DNA of 64,000 bases from Roseateles violae (GTDB taxonomy: Bacteria > Pseudomonadota > Gammaproteobacteria > Burkholderiales > Burkholderiaceae_C): NCBI RefSeq assembly GCF_030410485.1, contig NZ_JAUHHC010000003.1, positions 620,001 to 684,000 on the forward strand, in the 5' to 3' direction. Both the position numbers and the translations under genes were made by a program. Under the pieces are notes generated by a model. The model was not told the origin of the DNA, ran no database searches, and saw nothing but the letters and a program-made list of their open reading frames with translations. Position 1 is the first letter of the stretch, and every line of letters begins with the position of its first letter. Below are positions 31,804-39,490 of the stretch, piece by piece.

Positions 31804-32960
31804 CAGAGATCAGCCAGATAGAGCGCCGGCTCGCCCGGCTTTTCCTTGTCGCAGCTGAACAGCACCTGCTTCTGGTCGGGCGTGAAGCTCGGATGCGGGT
31901 GCGTGACCTGGCGGCTGTCCTTGTAGACGCCCCAGCCGCTGTCGTGCCGCGCGATCGGTCGCGTCGTGCCGGTCTTCAGATCGAACAGGTGCAGATAGGG
32001 ATCGCCGCTCAGCATCTCGTTGCTGGCCGATGAATCGCCGGTGGCGGGGCCGCAGCCGTCGCCGACGATCAAGCTGCCGTCGTGGTTGCTCATCAGGTGC
32101 GAGCATTGCGGCATCGCGGTCAGCAGCTTGTTTTCCAGCGTCACCGGGTCCAGGCTGTAGATCCAGCGCTCGGGCGAGGAATGCTTGTAGCTAACGTAGA
32201 TCATCGCGCTGCCGTCCGGCACCCAGAACTCGTGCGTGCAGCTCTCGCCCTCGCCGTGCTCCTTGCCGCAGCGGCGGTTCCTGCCGTCTTCGTCGATGAA
32301 CCACATGCGAGCATCGATCAGGTCGTGCGGGCCCTCGTGGCAATAGGCGACCGTGTTATCGTCGAAGGGCCGGTACTGCGGATGGCCCAGCCAGCCGCGC
32401 TGCTCGAGGATGATGTTCCGTTGTCCGGTCGCCAGATCGACGCTGAACAGCCGGCAGCGCGGCTTCCGGTGGAACATCTCGTTGAACTTCTGCCAGGTGT
32501 TCAGCGGAAACCAGTCGTCGGCATGGATCTCGATGCCGACCATCTTGGTGCAGGCGCTGTTGCTGACCCAGGTGCCGTAGCCGACCCAGCCCTGCGGCAC
32601 CGTGTAGACGACCTCCTCCTTCAGCGTCGCCAGTTCCAGCCGGACCAGATTGCGCTCGGCGCGGACGAAGTAGAGGTACTGGTCGTCCGGCGACAGGAAG
32701 CCGCCGAAGGTGTTCTCGCCGGCCTGGTCGGTCAGCTGCGTGGCGATCTGCGATTGCAGATCGAGCAGCTGGTAGTTCCAGTTCTTGCCGGGGCCGAACT
32801 CGCCGGCGAACAGCAGCTTGGCTCCGTCGTTGGTAAAGCACTTCTGGTAGAAGTAGTTGCGATGGCAGGTCACGTCCAGCGGCGTCAGCCGCGTCACACG
32901 GGCGCCGGTGTCGGGGTCCTGCGTGCTGACGAAGTTCAGCTGGCGTTCGGTGTGCTTCAT
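31803..32960 (-). CDS. ogl: Oligogalacturonate lyase (PL22)
   Basis: 385 residues, no signal peptide: the cytoplasmic beta-propeller enzyme that splits unsaturated digalacturonate into 5-keto-4-deoxyuronate. Family motifs run through the protein: HRNYFYQKCFTNDGAKLLFAGEF, ENTFGGFLSPDDQYLYFVR, GWLGHPQYRPFDD, CHEGPHDLIDARMWFIDEDG, SHLMSNHDGSLIVGDG and HPHPSFTPDQKQVLFSCD. The H/Q/H residues of these loops hold the catalytic Mn2+ in PL22. It follows the binding-protein gene by one base and feeds KduI and KduD, encoded upstream in the same run. Confidence 0.95.
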   Translation of the reverse strand: MKHTERQLNFVSTQDPDTGARVTRLTPLDVTCHRNYFYQKCFTNDGAKLLFAGEFGPGKNWNYQLLDLQSQIATQLTDQAGENTFGGFLSPDDQYLYFVRAERNLVRLELATLKEEVVYTVPQGWVGYGTWVSNSACTKMVGIEIHADDWFPLNTWQKFNEMFHRKPRCRLFSVDLATGQRNIILEQRGWLGHPQYRPFDDNTVAYCHEGPHDLIDARMWFIDEDGRNRRCGKEHGEGESCTHEFWVPDGSAMIYVSYKHSSPERWIYSLDPVTLENKLLTAMPQCSHLMSNHDGSLIVGDGCGPATGDSSASNEMLSGDPYLHLFDLKTGTTRPIARHDSGWGVYKDSRQVTHPHPSFTPDQKQVLFSCDKEKPGEPALYLADL

Positions 32961-32961
32961 C

Positions 32962-34257
32962 TTATTTGATCCGTTTCAGGAGGGCGTTGCCTTCGTTGAC
33001 AAGGCGCTGGGCCGCCGCCTCGTCCGTGGTCTTGCCATAGGCCACCGTCTCGAACACCTCGCGCATGAACTTGTTCATACGCGCATGCTCGAACAGCGGC
33101 GAGGGCAGCTCGATATTGCCGGCCCGCTTCTGCGTCTTGATCTGCTGGTAGGCGGCCAGCTCCAGCGCCGGGATCTTCTTCGCGTCCAGCAGGATCTGGA
33201 ACTGCGCGTCGGCCGAGGGCAGGCCGCGCGTGCGGCCCAGCACTTGCGCGGCCTCGGGGTCGGTCAAGAGGAAGTTGATGAAGCGCGCGGCCAGCTCAGG
33301 CTTCTTGCTGTTGCGGCCGACGGCGAACATCACCGTCGGGCGGCCGAACATGCCACTGTTCCTGGCCCCGGGCAGGGTCGGGAAGTCGCCCAGCGCCAGC
33401 TTCTGATCCTTGTTCAAGGTGCTGCCGCGCAGGGCGACGACCGAGTCCCAGGTGTAGTTGCCGGCCCAGTTGCCGACGACCCAGTCCTGCTGCTGCTCGG
33501 TCGGCTTCTCGGCCCCGCCCAAGGAGGCGCGCAGCGGCAGCGGCGTCGCGACATGGTTGACGATCAGCTTGCGGTAGGTCTGCACCCATTCGAGCGCCGC
33601 GGCCGGGCTCATCGCGACCCTGGCCTCCTTCGGGTCGACATAGGCGGTGCCGTACTTCTGCTGCACATAGGCCTGCGACAAGAGGATCATGTCGTAGAGC
33701 TCGCCGTCCAGCGGATAGGCGTGCTCGCCGAGCTTGCTCTTGAAGACAGGGCCGGCGGCGAACAGCTCGTCCCAGGTCCTGGGCAGCGGCAGGCCGATGC
33801 GGTCAAAGGCGGCCTTGTTCCACAGCAGCACGCGGGCGCTGTAGGAGACCGGCAGCGCATTGAGCTTGCCGCCGACCCGGCCCATGTCCAGGTCCTCGGC
33901 GCTGAACTGGCGCAGATCGAGCACCCGCTCGTACTGCTGCAGATCGACGAAGCCGTTGCCGCGCTTGCTGAACATGGCCATCCAGGCCCAGTTGATCTGC
34001 ATCACGTCGGGCTCGGAGCCGCCGGCGATCTGCGTCGTCAGCCGCTCCAGATAGCCGTTGAAGCCCATGTACTCGGCCTTGACCTTCAGGCCCGGGTTGC
34101 GCTTCTCGAACAGCGCGATCGCCTTGAGGGTCGCCTCGTGGCGGGCGGCGCCGCCCCACCAGGCAAAGCGCAAGACCGTCTTCGGATCCTCGGCCTGCGA
34201 GCCGCCGCAGCCGGCCAGTGCCAGTGCGAGCAAGGCGGCAACACTGCGTCGCTTCAT
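32962..34257 (-). CDS. togB: Oligogalacturonide ABC transporter substrate-binding lipoprotein (TogB-like)
   Basis: 431 residues of the family 1 sugar-binding type. The N-terminus MKRRSVAALLALALAGCGG carries a lipobox (ALAGC), so it is a periplasm-facing lipoprotein. Typical motifs: LRFAWWGGAARHEATLKAIALFEK, PDVMQINWAWM, LPVSYSARVLLWNKAAFD and WAGNYTWDSVV. The start overlaps the ATPase stop by 4 bases (ATGA). In the Dickeya system TogB delivers oligogalacturonides to TogMN; the flanking ogl gene supports the same ligand here. Confidence 0.87.
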   Translation of the reverse strand: MKRRSVAALLALALAGCGGSQAEDPKTVLRFAWWGGAARHEATLKAIALFEKRNPGLKVKAEYMGFNGYLERLTTQIAGGSEPDVMQINWAWMAMFSKRGNGFVDLQQYERVLDLRQFSAEDLDMGRVGGKLNALPVSYSARVLLWNKAAFDRIGLPLPRTWDELFAAGPVFKSKLGEHAYPLDGELYDMILLSQAYVQQKYGTAYVDPKEARVAMSPAAALEWVQTYRKLIVNHVATPLPLRASLGGAEKPTEQQQDWVVGNWAGNYTWDSVVALRGSTLNKDQKLALGDFPTLPGARNSGMFGRPTVMFAVGRNSKKPELAARFINFLLTDPEAAQVLGRTRGLPSADAQFQILLDAKKIPALELAAYQQIKTQKRAGNIELPSPLFEHARMNKFMREVFETVAYGKTTDEAAAQRLVNEGNALLKRIK

Positions 34258-35378
34258 AGCAGGTTCAGCCCCGTCTCGGCATCGAACAGATGGGCCTGGC
34301 CCAGCTGCAGATGGAAGTCGTGCTGCGCGCCGCGCGCCTTCTCGGCCAGGCCGTTCAGCTGGTCGGACGGCACGCGCGCCGTCATCGGCACCTCGCCGAT
34401 ATCGAGATGGACGAAGACCTCGCTGCCCATATGCTCGATGAAGCGCAGGGTGGCCGGCACGGCGACGCTGTCGCCCTGGGCGCGCGGCGCGGCCGAGATG
34501 TGCTCGGGCCGCAGGCCGAACCTGACGGCGCCGGCGCGGCCGCGCACCTTGGCGGCCTTGGCGGCCGGCAGGGGCAAGACCTGGCCGCCGAGCACGACGG
34601 CCAGGCCCTCGCCCTGGGCCTGCAGCCGCGCCTCGCGGATATTCATCTCGGGCGAGCCGATGAAGCTCGCCACAAAGGCATTGGCCGGGCGGTCGTAGAG
34701 ATTCGTCGGCGTGTCGACCTGCTGGATCACGCCCTCCTTCAAGACGCAGATGCGCTCGCCCATCGTCATCGCCTCCACCTGGTCGTGGGTCACGTAGATG
34801 GTGGTGGCCGGCTGGCCCGACTCGCGCAAGGTGCGGTGCAGCTCGGTCAGGCGCACGCGCATGCTGGCGCGCAGCTTGGCGTCCAGGTTCGAGAGCGGCT
34901 CGTCGAAGAGGAAGACATCGGGCTTCTTGACGATCGCGCGGCCGACCGCCACGCGCTGCGCCTGGCCGCCCGAGAGCTGCTTCGGATAGCGGTCCAGCAG
35001 ATGCTCCATCTCCAAGAGCTGGGCCGCATGGCGCACGCGCTGGTCGACCTCGGACTTCTTCTGGCCGGCCAGCTTGAGGCCGAAGGCGAGGTTGTCGTAG
35101 ACCTTCATATGCGGGTAGAGCGCATAGTTCTGGAACACCATCGCGATGCCGCGCTGCTTGGGCGCCAGCTCGTTGACCAGCTTGTCGCCGATGCGCAGCT
35201 CGCCGCCGCTGATGCTTTCCAGGCCGGCGATCATGCGCAAGAGCGTGCTCTTCGCGCAGCCCGAGGGGCCGACGAAGACCATGAACTCGCCGTCGCGGAT
35301 GTCAAGGTCGACGCCGTGCACGGCCTTGAAGCCGTTCGGATAGACCTTCTCGATTTTCTTCAGGCTCAGCTGGGCCAC
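34254..35378 (-). CDS. togA: ABC transporter ATPase (TogA/UgpC type), GTG start
   Basis: 374 residues. The start is the GTG at 35378 (VAQLSLKKIEKVYPNG), with AAAGGA 8 bases upstream and overlapping the permease stop region by spacing only (5 bases). Walker A GPSGCAKST, Q-loop FQNYALYPHM, signature LSGGQAQR, Walker B FLFDEPLSNLD and the switch histidine in VTHDQVEA are all present. The C-terminal TOBE/OB regulatory domain (about 240-374, RFGLRPEHI) is that of carbohydrate ATPases. It energises TogMN. Confidence 0.92.
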   Translation of the reverse strand: MAQLSLKKIEKVYPNGFKAVHGVDLDIRDGEFMVFVGPSGCAKSTLLRMIAGLESISGGELRIGDKLVNELAPKQRGIAMVFQNYALYPHMKVYDNLAFGLKLAGQKKSEVDQRVRHAAQLLEMEHLLDRYPKQLSGGQAQRVAVGRAIVKKPDVFLFDEPLSNLDAKLRASMRVRLTELHRTLRESGQPATTIYVTHDQVEAMTMGERICVLKEGVIQQVDTPTNLYDRPANAFVASFIGSPEMNIREARLQAQGEGLAVVLGGQVLPLPAAKAAKVRGRAGAVRFGLRPEHISAAPRAQGDSVAVPATLRFIEHMGSEVFVHLDIGEVPMTARVPSDQLNGLAEKARGAQHDFHLQLGQAHLFDAETGLNLL

Positions 35379-35383
35379 GATGT

Positions 35384-36244
35384 TTATCCTTTGATGCCGC
35401 TGGAGGCGGCGCCTTCGATGAAGTGCTTCTGCGCCGCGAAGAAGACCGCGACCGAGGGAATCAGTGCGACGACCGAGATCGCGATGACATTGGCCCAGTC
35501 GACCTCCTCGGTCGCGCCGATGCTCATCTTCAGCGCCAGCGAGACCGGGTACTTCTCGACCGAGGCCAGATAGATCAGCGGCCCCATGAAGTCGTTCATG
35601 GTCCAGATGAACTGGAACACGATCACCGAGATGATGGCGGGCTTGAGCATCGGCACGATGATGTGCCAGAGCAGCTGCCAGGCATTGCAGCCATCGATCT
35701 GCGCCGCCTCTTCCATGTCGCGCGGAATGCCGCGCAGGAACTGCACTAGCATGAAGACGAAGAAGGTGTCGGTGGCAAAGGCGCTGGGCACGATCAGCGG
35801 CAGATAGGAATCCAGCCAGCCGAGCTCGCGGAACATCAGGTACTGCGGCAGGCGCAGCACGATCAGCGGCAGCATCATCGTGCCGACCATGATGGAGAAC
35901 AGCAGCTTCTTGCCGTGGAACTCGAAGCGCGCGAAGGCATAGGCGACCAGCACGCAGGAGATCACGGTCACGATGATGCGCGGCACCGTGATCATGAAGC
36001 TGTTCAGGAAGTAGGTCGCGAAGGTGTACTCGGTGCTGGTCTTCCAGCCCTTGGCATAGGCGCCGAAGTCGAAGCGGCTGGGCCAGAAGCCCGCCTCGGT
36101 GAAGATCTCGGCATTGCTCTTGAAGGAGGCGCCGACCAGCCACAAGAGCGGGTACAGCATCACCAGGGCCACGGCGCCCAGGGCCAGATAACGCAGCCAG
36201 GGCGTCTTCTGGTCGCCGCGCAGGGATTCGATGGCGCCGCTCAT
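35384..36244 (-). CDS. togN: ABC sugar permease, second subunit (TogN/MalG-like)
   Basis: 286 residues from the ATG at 36244 (MSGAIESLRGDQK), overlapping the upstream permease stop by 4 bases. Six hydrophobic helices, and the EAA loop EEAAQIDGCNAWQLLWHIIVPMLKP that contacts the ATPase. It is the inner-membrane partner of the preceding permease in oligogalacturonide uptake. The tail SSGIKG ends with TAA. Confidence 0.92.
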   Translation of the reverse strand: MSGAIESLRGDQKTPWLRYLALGAVALVMLYPLLWLVGASFKSNAEIFTEAGFWPSRFDFGAYAKGWKTSTEYTFATYFLNSFMITVPRIIVTVISCVLVAYAFARFEFHGKKLLFSIMVGTMMLPLIVLRLPQYLMFRELGWLDSYLPLIVPSAFATDTFFVFMLVQFLRGIPRDMEEAAQIDGCNAWQLLWHIIVPMLKPAIISVIVFQFIWTMNDFMGPLIYLASVEKYPVSLALKMSIGATEEVDWANVIAISVVALIPSVAVFFAAQKHFIEGAASSGIKG

Positions 36245-37122
36245 TTGTTCTTCTCTCCGCTGTAGAACACCCAGTACTTGCTGCTCCAGAAGGAGATGCC
36301 CGCCAGCGCCGCCACCAGGGCGAACAAGACCCAGCTCAGCGCCGCGCCATAGCCGAGGTTGAAGAAGCGGAAGCTCTGGTCGTAGATGTAGAGGGCCAGC
36401 ACATAGGTCGAGGAGAGCGGCCCGCCCTCGGTAATGGCATAGGGGCCGTTGAACTCCTGGAAGGCGTGGACCATCTGCATGATCATGTTGAAGAAGATCA
36501 CCGGCGTGATCAGCGGCACGGTGATCTTCCAGAACTGCTGCCACTTGCTGGCGCCGTCGACCTCGGCCGCCTCGTACAGGGACACCGAGACGTTCTGCAG
36601 CGCGGCCAGGAAGATCACACAAGCCGAGCCGAACTGCCAGGTGAACAGCAGCACGATGGTCCACAACGAGTAATGCTCGTCGGCCAGCCAGGCGATCGGC
36701 TCGAAGCCCAGCTTGATCAGGATCAGATTGACCAGGCCGTTCTTCGAGAAGATGAAGCGCCACAGCACGGCCGTCGCGATCGAGCCGCCGAGGATGGACG
36801 GCAGGTAGAAGGCCGAGCGGAAGAAGTTGATGCCGCGCAGCTTGAAGTTCAGGACATGGGCGATGAACAGCGCGAAGCCCACGCGCAGCGGCACGGCCAG
36901 CACCGCGAACAGCAGGGTCACGCCCAGCGACTTGCGGAACAGCGGGTCGTTGGCGATCAGCTCCTGGTAGTTCTCCAGCCCGACGAACTGCGGCGGGTCG
37001 ATCAGGTCGTACTGCGTAAAGCTCAGCGCCAGGCTGGCGACGAAGGGAAAGAGCTTGAACAGCAGCACGCCCAGCACGAAGGGCAGGACGAACAGAAAGC
37101 CTAGTTTTTTGTTCTCGTACAT
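36241..37122 (-). CDS. togM: ABC sugar permease, first subunit (TogM/MalF-like)
   Basis: 293 residues from the ATG at 37122 (MYENKKLGFLFVLPFVLG). Six transmembrane helices and the EAA loop YEAAEVDGASKWQQFWKITVPLITP. Start chosen for the family's short N-terminus; a longer in-frame reading would run into unrelated sequence antisense to nothing. It is the first of the transporter genes after kduD, 76 bases downstream of it, with no terminator between. Confidence 0.92.
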   Translation of the reverse strand: MYENKKLGFLFVLPFVLGVLLFKLFPFVASLALSFTQYDLIDPPQFVGLENYQELIANDPLFRKSLGVTLLFAVLAVPLRVGFALFIAHVLNFKLRGINFFRSAFYLPSILGGSIATAVLWRFIFSKNGLVNLILIKLGFEPIAWLADEHYSLWTIVLLFTWQFGSACVIFLAALQNVSVSLYEAAEVDGASKWQQFWKITVPLITPVIFFNMIMQMVHAFQEFNGPYAITEGGPLSSTYVLALYIYDQSFRFFNLGYGAALSWVLFALVAALAGISFWSSKYWVFYSGEKNK

Positions 37123-37198
37123 CTCACCGTGTCTCCGGCGGTGGTCGCCGCCCGGCATTCTGGCGTGCCGGATCGACTGTTTTGACTCGAAGCCTGGG

Positions 37199-37960
37199 TC
37201 AGCGCGCCAGCCAGCCGCCATCGACGGCGACGGTGTAGCCGTTGACGTAATCGGAGGCGGCCGAGGCCAGGAACACGACCGGGCCGGCCAGATCGTCCGG
37301 CGTGCCCCAGCGGCCGGCCGGGATGCGCTCGAGGATGGAGGCGTTGCGCCCCTCGTCGGCGCGCAGCGCGGCCGTGTTGTTGGTCGCCATATAGCCGGGC
37401 GCGATCGCGTTGACGTTGATCTTCTGCGCCGCCCATTCATTGGCCATCAGCCGGGTGATGCCCATCACGCCGCTCTTGCTGGCGGTGTAGGAGGGCACGC
37501 GCACGCCGCCCTGGAAGCTCAGCATCGAGGCGACGTTGATGATCTTGCCGCCGCTGCCCTGGGCGATGAACTGACGCGCGACCGCCTGCGAGAAGAAGAA
37601 CACCGTCTTCAGGTTCAGGTCGATCACATCGTCCCAGTCCTTCTCGCTGAACTTGATCGCATCCTCGCGGCGGATGATGCCGGCGTTGTTGACCAGGATG
37701 TCGATGCGGCCGCTCAAGGCCTTCGCCTCGTTGACCAGACCCTCGAGACAGCTGATGTCGGACAGATTGGCGCGCAGGTCGAGGAAGCGCCGGCCCAGCG
37801 CCTCGATCTGCTCGCGCGTCTCGTCCGGCTCGGAGACGTTGACGCCGACGATGTCCGCACCGGCCTGCGCCAGCGCGCGGGCCATGCCCTGGCCGAGGCC
37901 GGTGTTGCAGCCGGTGACGATGGCGACCTTGCCGGTCAGCTGGAAGCTGTCGAGGATCAT
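37199..37960 (-). CDS. kduD: 2-dehydro-3-deoxy-D-gluconate 5-dehydrogenase KduD
   Basis: 253 residues, a classical short-chain dehydrogenase. NAD site TGCNTGLGQGMARAL, structural NNAG, catalytic S in NVASMLSFQGG and Y-x-x-x-K in SYTASKSG. The N-terminus MILDSFQLTGKVAIVTG and the segment GRRFLDLRANLSD are typical of KduD. It reduces 2,5-diketo-3-deoxygluconate to 2-keto-3-deoxygluconate, which KdgK then phosphorylates. It lies 138 bases after kduI on the same strand. Confidence 0.95.
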   Translation of the reverse strand: MILDSFQLTGKVAIVTGCNTGLGQGMARALAQAGADIVGVNVSEPDETREQIEALGRRFLDLRANLSDISCLEGLVNEAKALSGRIDILVNNAGIIRREDAIKFSEKDWDDVIDLNLKTVFFFSQAVARQFIAQGSGGKIINVASMLSFQGGVRVPSYTASKSGVMGITRLMANEWAAQKINVNAIAPGYMATNNTAALRADEGRNASILERIPAGRWGTPDDLAGPVVFLASAASDYVNGYTVAVDGGWLAR

Positions 37961-38098
37961 TTTTTCCTGACTTTCGATGAATTCGTGAGAGGGAGCCCGC
38001 CGTCTGGTGGCGGGCCGGCCGATGCTGCGGCGCGCGACCCGGCCGTCAGGGCCGCGCAGCGAATCGCAAGGGGATCAGTAGGTAAAAAAGGTCTGCGC

Positions 38099-38935
38099 TC
38101 AGCGCAGCGCCGTCATAGGAATGTGGTCCATGTCCTTGAAGACCTGGTTCTCGCCGACCATGCCCCAGATGAAGGTATAGGCCTGGGTGCCGACACCCGA
38201 GTGCAGCGACCAGCTGGGGCTGATCACCGCCTGCTCGTTGCGCACGACCAGATGACGGGTTTCGGTCGGCTCGCCCATCATGTGGAAGACGACCGCGCTC
38301 TCGCTCATGTCGAAATAGCAATAGACCTCCATGCGCCGGTCGTGCGTATGGCAGGGCATCGTGTTCCAAAGGCTGCCCGGTTCCAGCTGGGTCATGCCCA
38401 TCAAGAGCTGGCAGGTCGGCAGCACGTCCGGCACGATGAACTTGTGGATCGTGCGGCGGTTGCTGGTCTCGGCCGAACCCAGGGTCTCGGGCGAGGCCTC
38501 GGCCAGCGTGATCTTGCGGTGCGGATAGGCGCGGTGGGCCGGCGCGCTGTTGAAGTAGAGCTTGGCCGGCGTGGCCTGATCGACGCTCCTGAACTCCAGC
38601 ATGCGGGCGCCCTGGCCGATGTACAGCGCCTCGCGCGGGCCGATCACGAAGCTCTCTTCGTCGACCTTGACCCGCGCCGCGCCGCCGATATTGATCAGAC
38701 CCAGCTCGCGGCGTTGCAGAAAGAAATCGGTGCCGGTGTGCCTGCCCAGCTCCGGCGCGAAGCTCACCGGCTGGCACACCGGCATGATGCCGCCGACGAT
38801 GATGCGGTCGATCTGGCTATAGGTCAGCGTGACCTGCTCCGGCTCGAACAGCTTCTCGACCAGGAAGTGGCGGCGCAGCCCTTCGGTGTCGAGGGTCCTG
38901 GCGTGTTCGCTGTGGACGGGTTGTCGGATTTCCAT
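38099..38935 (-). CDS. kduI: 5-dehydro-4-deoxy-D-glucuronate isomerase KduI
   Basis: 278 residues, the normal family length. It isomerises the unsaturated uronate product of oligogalacturonate lyase. The cupin metal site is seen in [16 protein letters not shown] (two His and Glu) and a further histidine in [26 protein letters not shown] is also characteristic. It is the first gene of the leftward run and lies 138 bases below a KdgR-like box (39074-39088). Confidence 0.96.
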   Translation of the reverse strand: MEIRQPVHSEHARTLDTEGLRRHFLVEKLFEPEQVTLTYSQIDRIIVGGIMPVCQPVSFAPELGRHTGTDFFLQRRELGLINIGGAARVKVDEESFVIGPREALYIGQGARMLEFRSVDQATPAKLYFNSAPAHRAYPHRKITLAEASPETLGSAETSNRRTIHKFIVPDVLPTCQLLMGMTQLEPGSLWNTMPCHTHDRRMEVYCYFDMSESAVVFHMMGEPTETRHLVVRNEQAVISPSWSLHSGVGTQAYTFIWGMVGENQVFKDMDHIPMTALR

Positions 38936-39073
38936 GGCCTTCTTCCTTCGGTCGTACCGCCGCCGGCGGGCGTTTCCGGCGTCTTCTGCAGGGCTTGTCG
39001 GCGTTTTCGGACGCCGATTTCGTGTAAGCCTAACGCAGCTTGGGACTTTCCCGGAATTCTGGTTTCTATTTAG

Positions 39074-39088
39074 TGAACCGTTGTTTCA
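39074..39088. promoter_or_regulatory. KdgR-like box between kduI and TonB receptor
   Basis: TGAACCGTTGTTTCA matches TGAAACANNGTTTCA at 11 of 13 fixed positions. It overlaps the -35 area of the rightward promoter candidate and stands 139 bases from the kduI start, so it could control both directions. Confidence 0.6.
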
Positions 39089-39111
39089 ATTTTTTTTCTG
39101 GGCGCTATAGT
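39081..39111 (+). promoter_or_regulatory. Possible sigma-70 promoter for the TonB-receptor leader
   Basis: TTGTTT (39081-39086) and TATAGT (39106-39111), spacing 19 bases, with a T-rich spacer. The -35 overlaps the KdgR-like box. The spacing is longer than ideal, so the -35 assignment is uncertain. Confidence 0.4.
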
Positions 39112-39195
39112 AGCTCCGAACCGATGGCCAAAAAAGCCCTTTGCTGTCGTGGGGCGACCCGGGGCAGCAAACCGAAGCAGAAGGAGCCGCAAAGC

Positions 39196-39309
39196 ATGGA
39201 TACCGACTTCTCCAACGACGGCAGGCCGCGGCCCGATACGGGCGACGGCCTGGAGCAGGGCTGCACCCGGCTCAAGCAGTTTTCCCCGCGCCGCGAGGAC
39301 TACCTCTAG
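39196..39309 (+). CDS. Possible 37-residue leader peptide upstream of the TonB receptor
   Basis: ATG at 39196 with AAGGAG 9 bases upstream, reading MDTDFSNDGRPRPDTG ... SPRREDYL and stopping at TAG. It is charged, with one cysteine (EQGCTR) and no signal or membrane segment. No family is recognised. It lies in the leader of the receptor gene, 181 bases before that start, and is followed by a 7-bp hairpin. It may be a leader peptide, a small protein or chance; the good ribosome-binding site in an otherwise non-coding region is the main support. Confidence 0.35.
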   Translation: MDTDFSNDGRPRPDTGDGLEQGCTRLKQFSPRREDYL

Positions 39310-39322
39310 GCACAAGCCGTGG

Positions 39323-39463
39323 CGGTCGCACTGCAGCGACCGGCACTTCCTTGCGGCGCCCTTCGCGCGCCCTCCGAGTGACAAAAGTGGCCAGGCCTCG
39401 TGCCTGGGTTGGCGGTGATTGAGTCAGTCCCGCGCCCGGTCGCACCGAGCTCAAGCCACCGCC
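39323..39463 (+). promoter_or_regulatory. Structured leader: three hairpins before the TonB receptor
   Basis: CGGTCGC-ACTGCA-GCGACCG (39323-39342), CCAGGC-CTCGT-GCCTGG (39391-39407), and a long-loop pairing GGCGGTG (39411-39417) with CACCGCC (39457-39463) followed by TTTT. The last resembles a weak terminator placed 27 bases before the receptor start, an attenuation-like arrangement. Function is inferred from base-pairing only. Confidence 0.4.
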
Positions 39464-39490
39464 TTTTCGAAAATTTACGGAGACAGAACA

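Larger units (their letters stand above)
38936..39490. other. 555-base control region between kduI and the TonB receptor
   Basis: The longest non-coding stretch in the window. From left to right it holds an A/T-richer segment with EcoRI-like GAATTC, the KdgR-like box at 39074, a possible rightward promoter ending in TATAGT (39106-39111), a 37-codon ORF with a ribosome-binding site (39196-39309), and three hairpins before the receptor gene. The rightward transcript would have a leader of roughly 370 bases. Confidence 0.7.

Noticed and set aside
34900-35300. GPSGCAKST as a defective Walker A in TogA
   Set aside because: Only the position before Lys differs (Ala for Gly); the essential K-S-T is intact and this variant is compatible with activity.
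39310-39490. A riboswitch of known class in the TonB-receptor leader
   Set aside because: The hairpins do not match the cobalamin, TPP, FMN or other class cores that I can recognise by eye.
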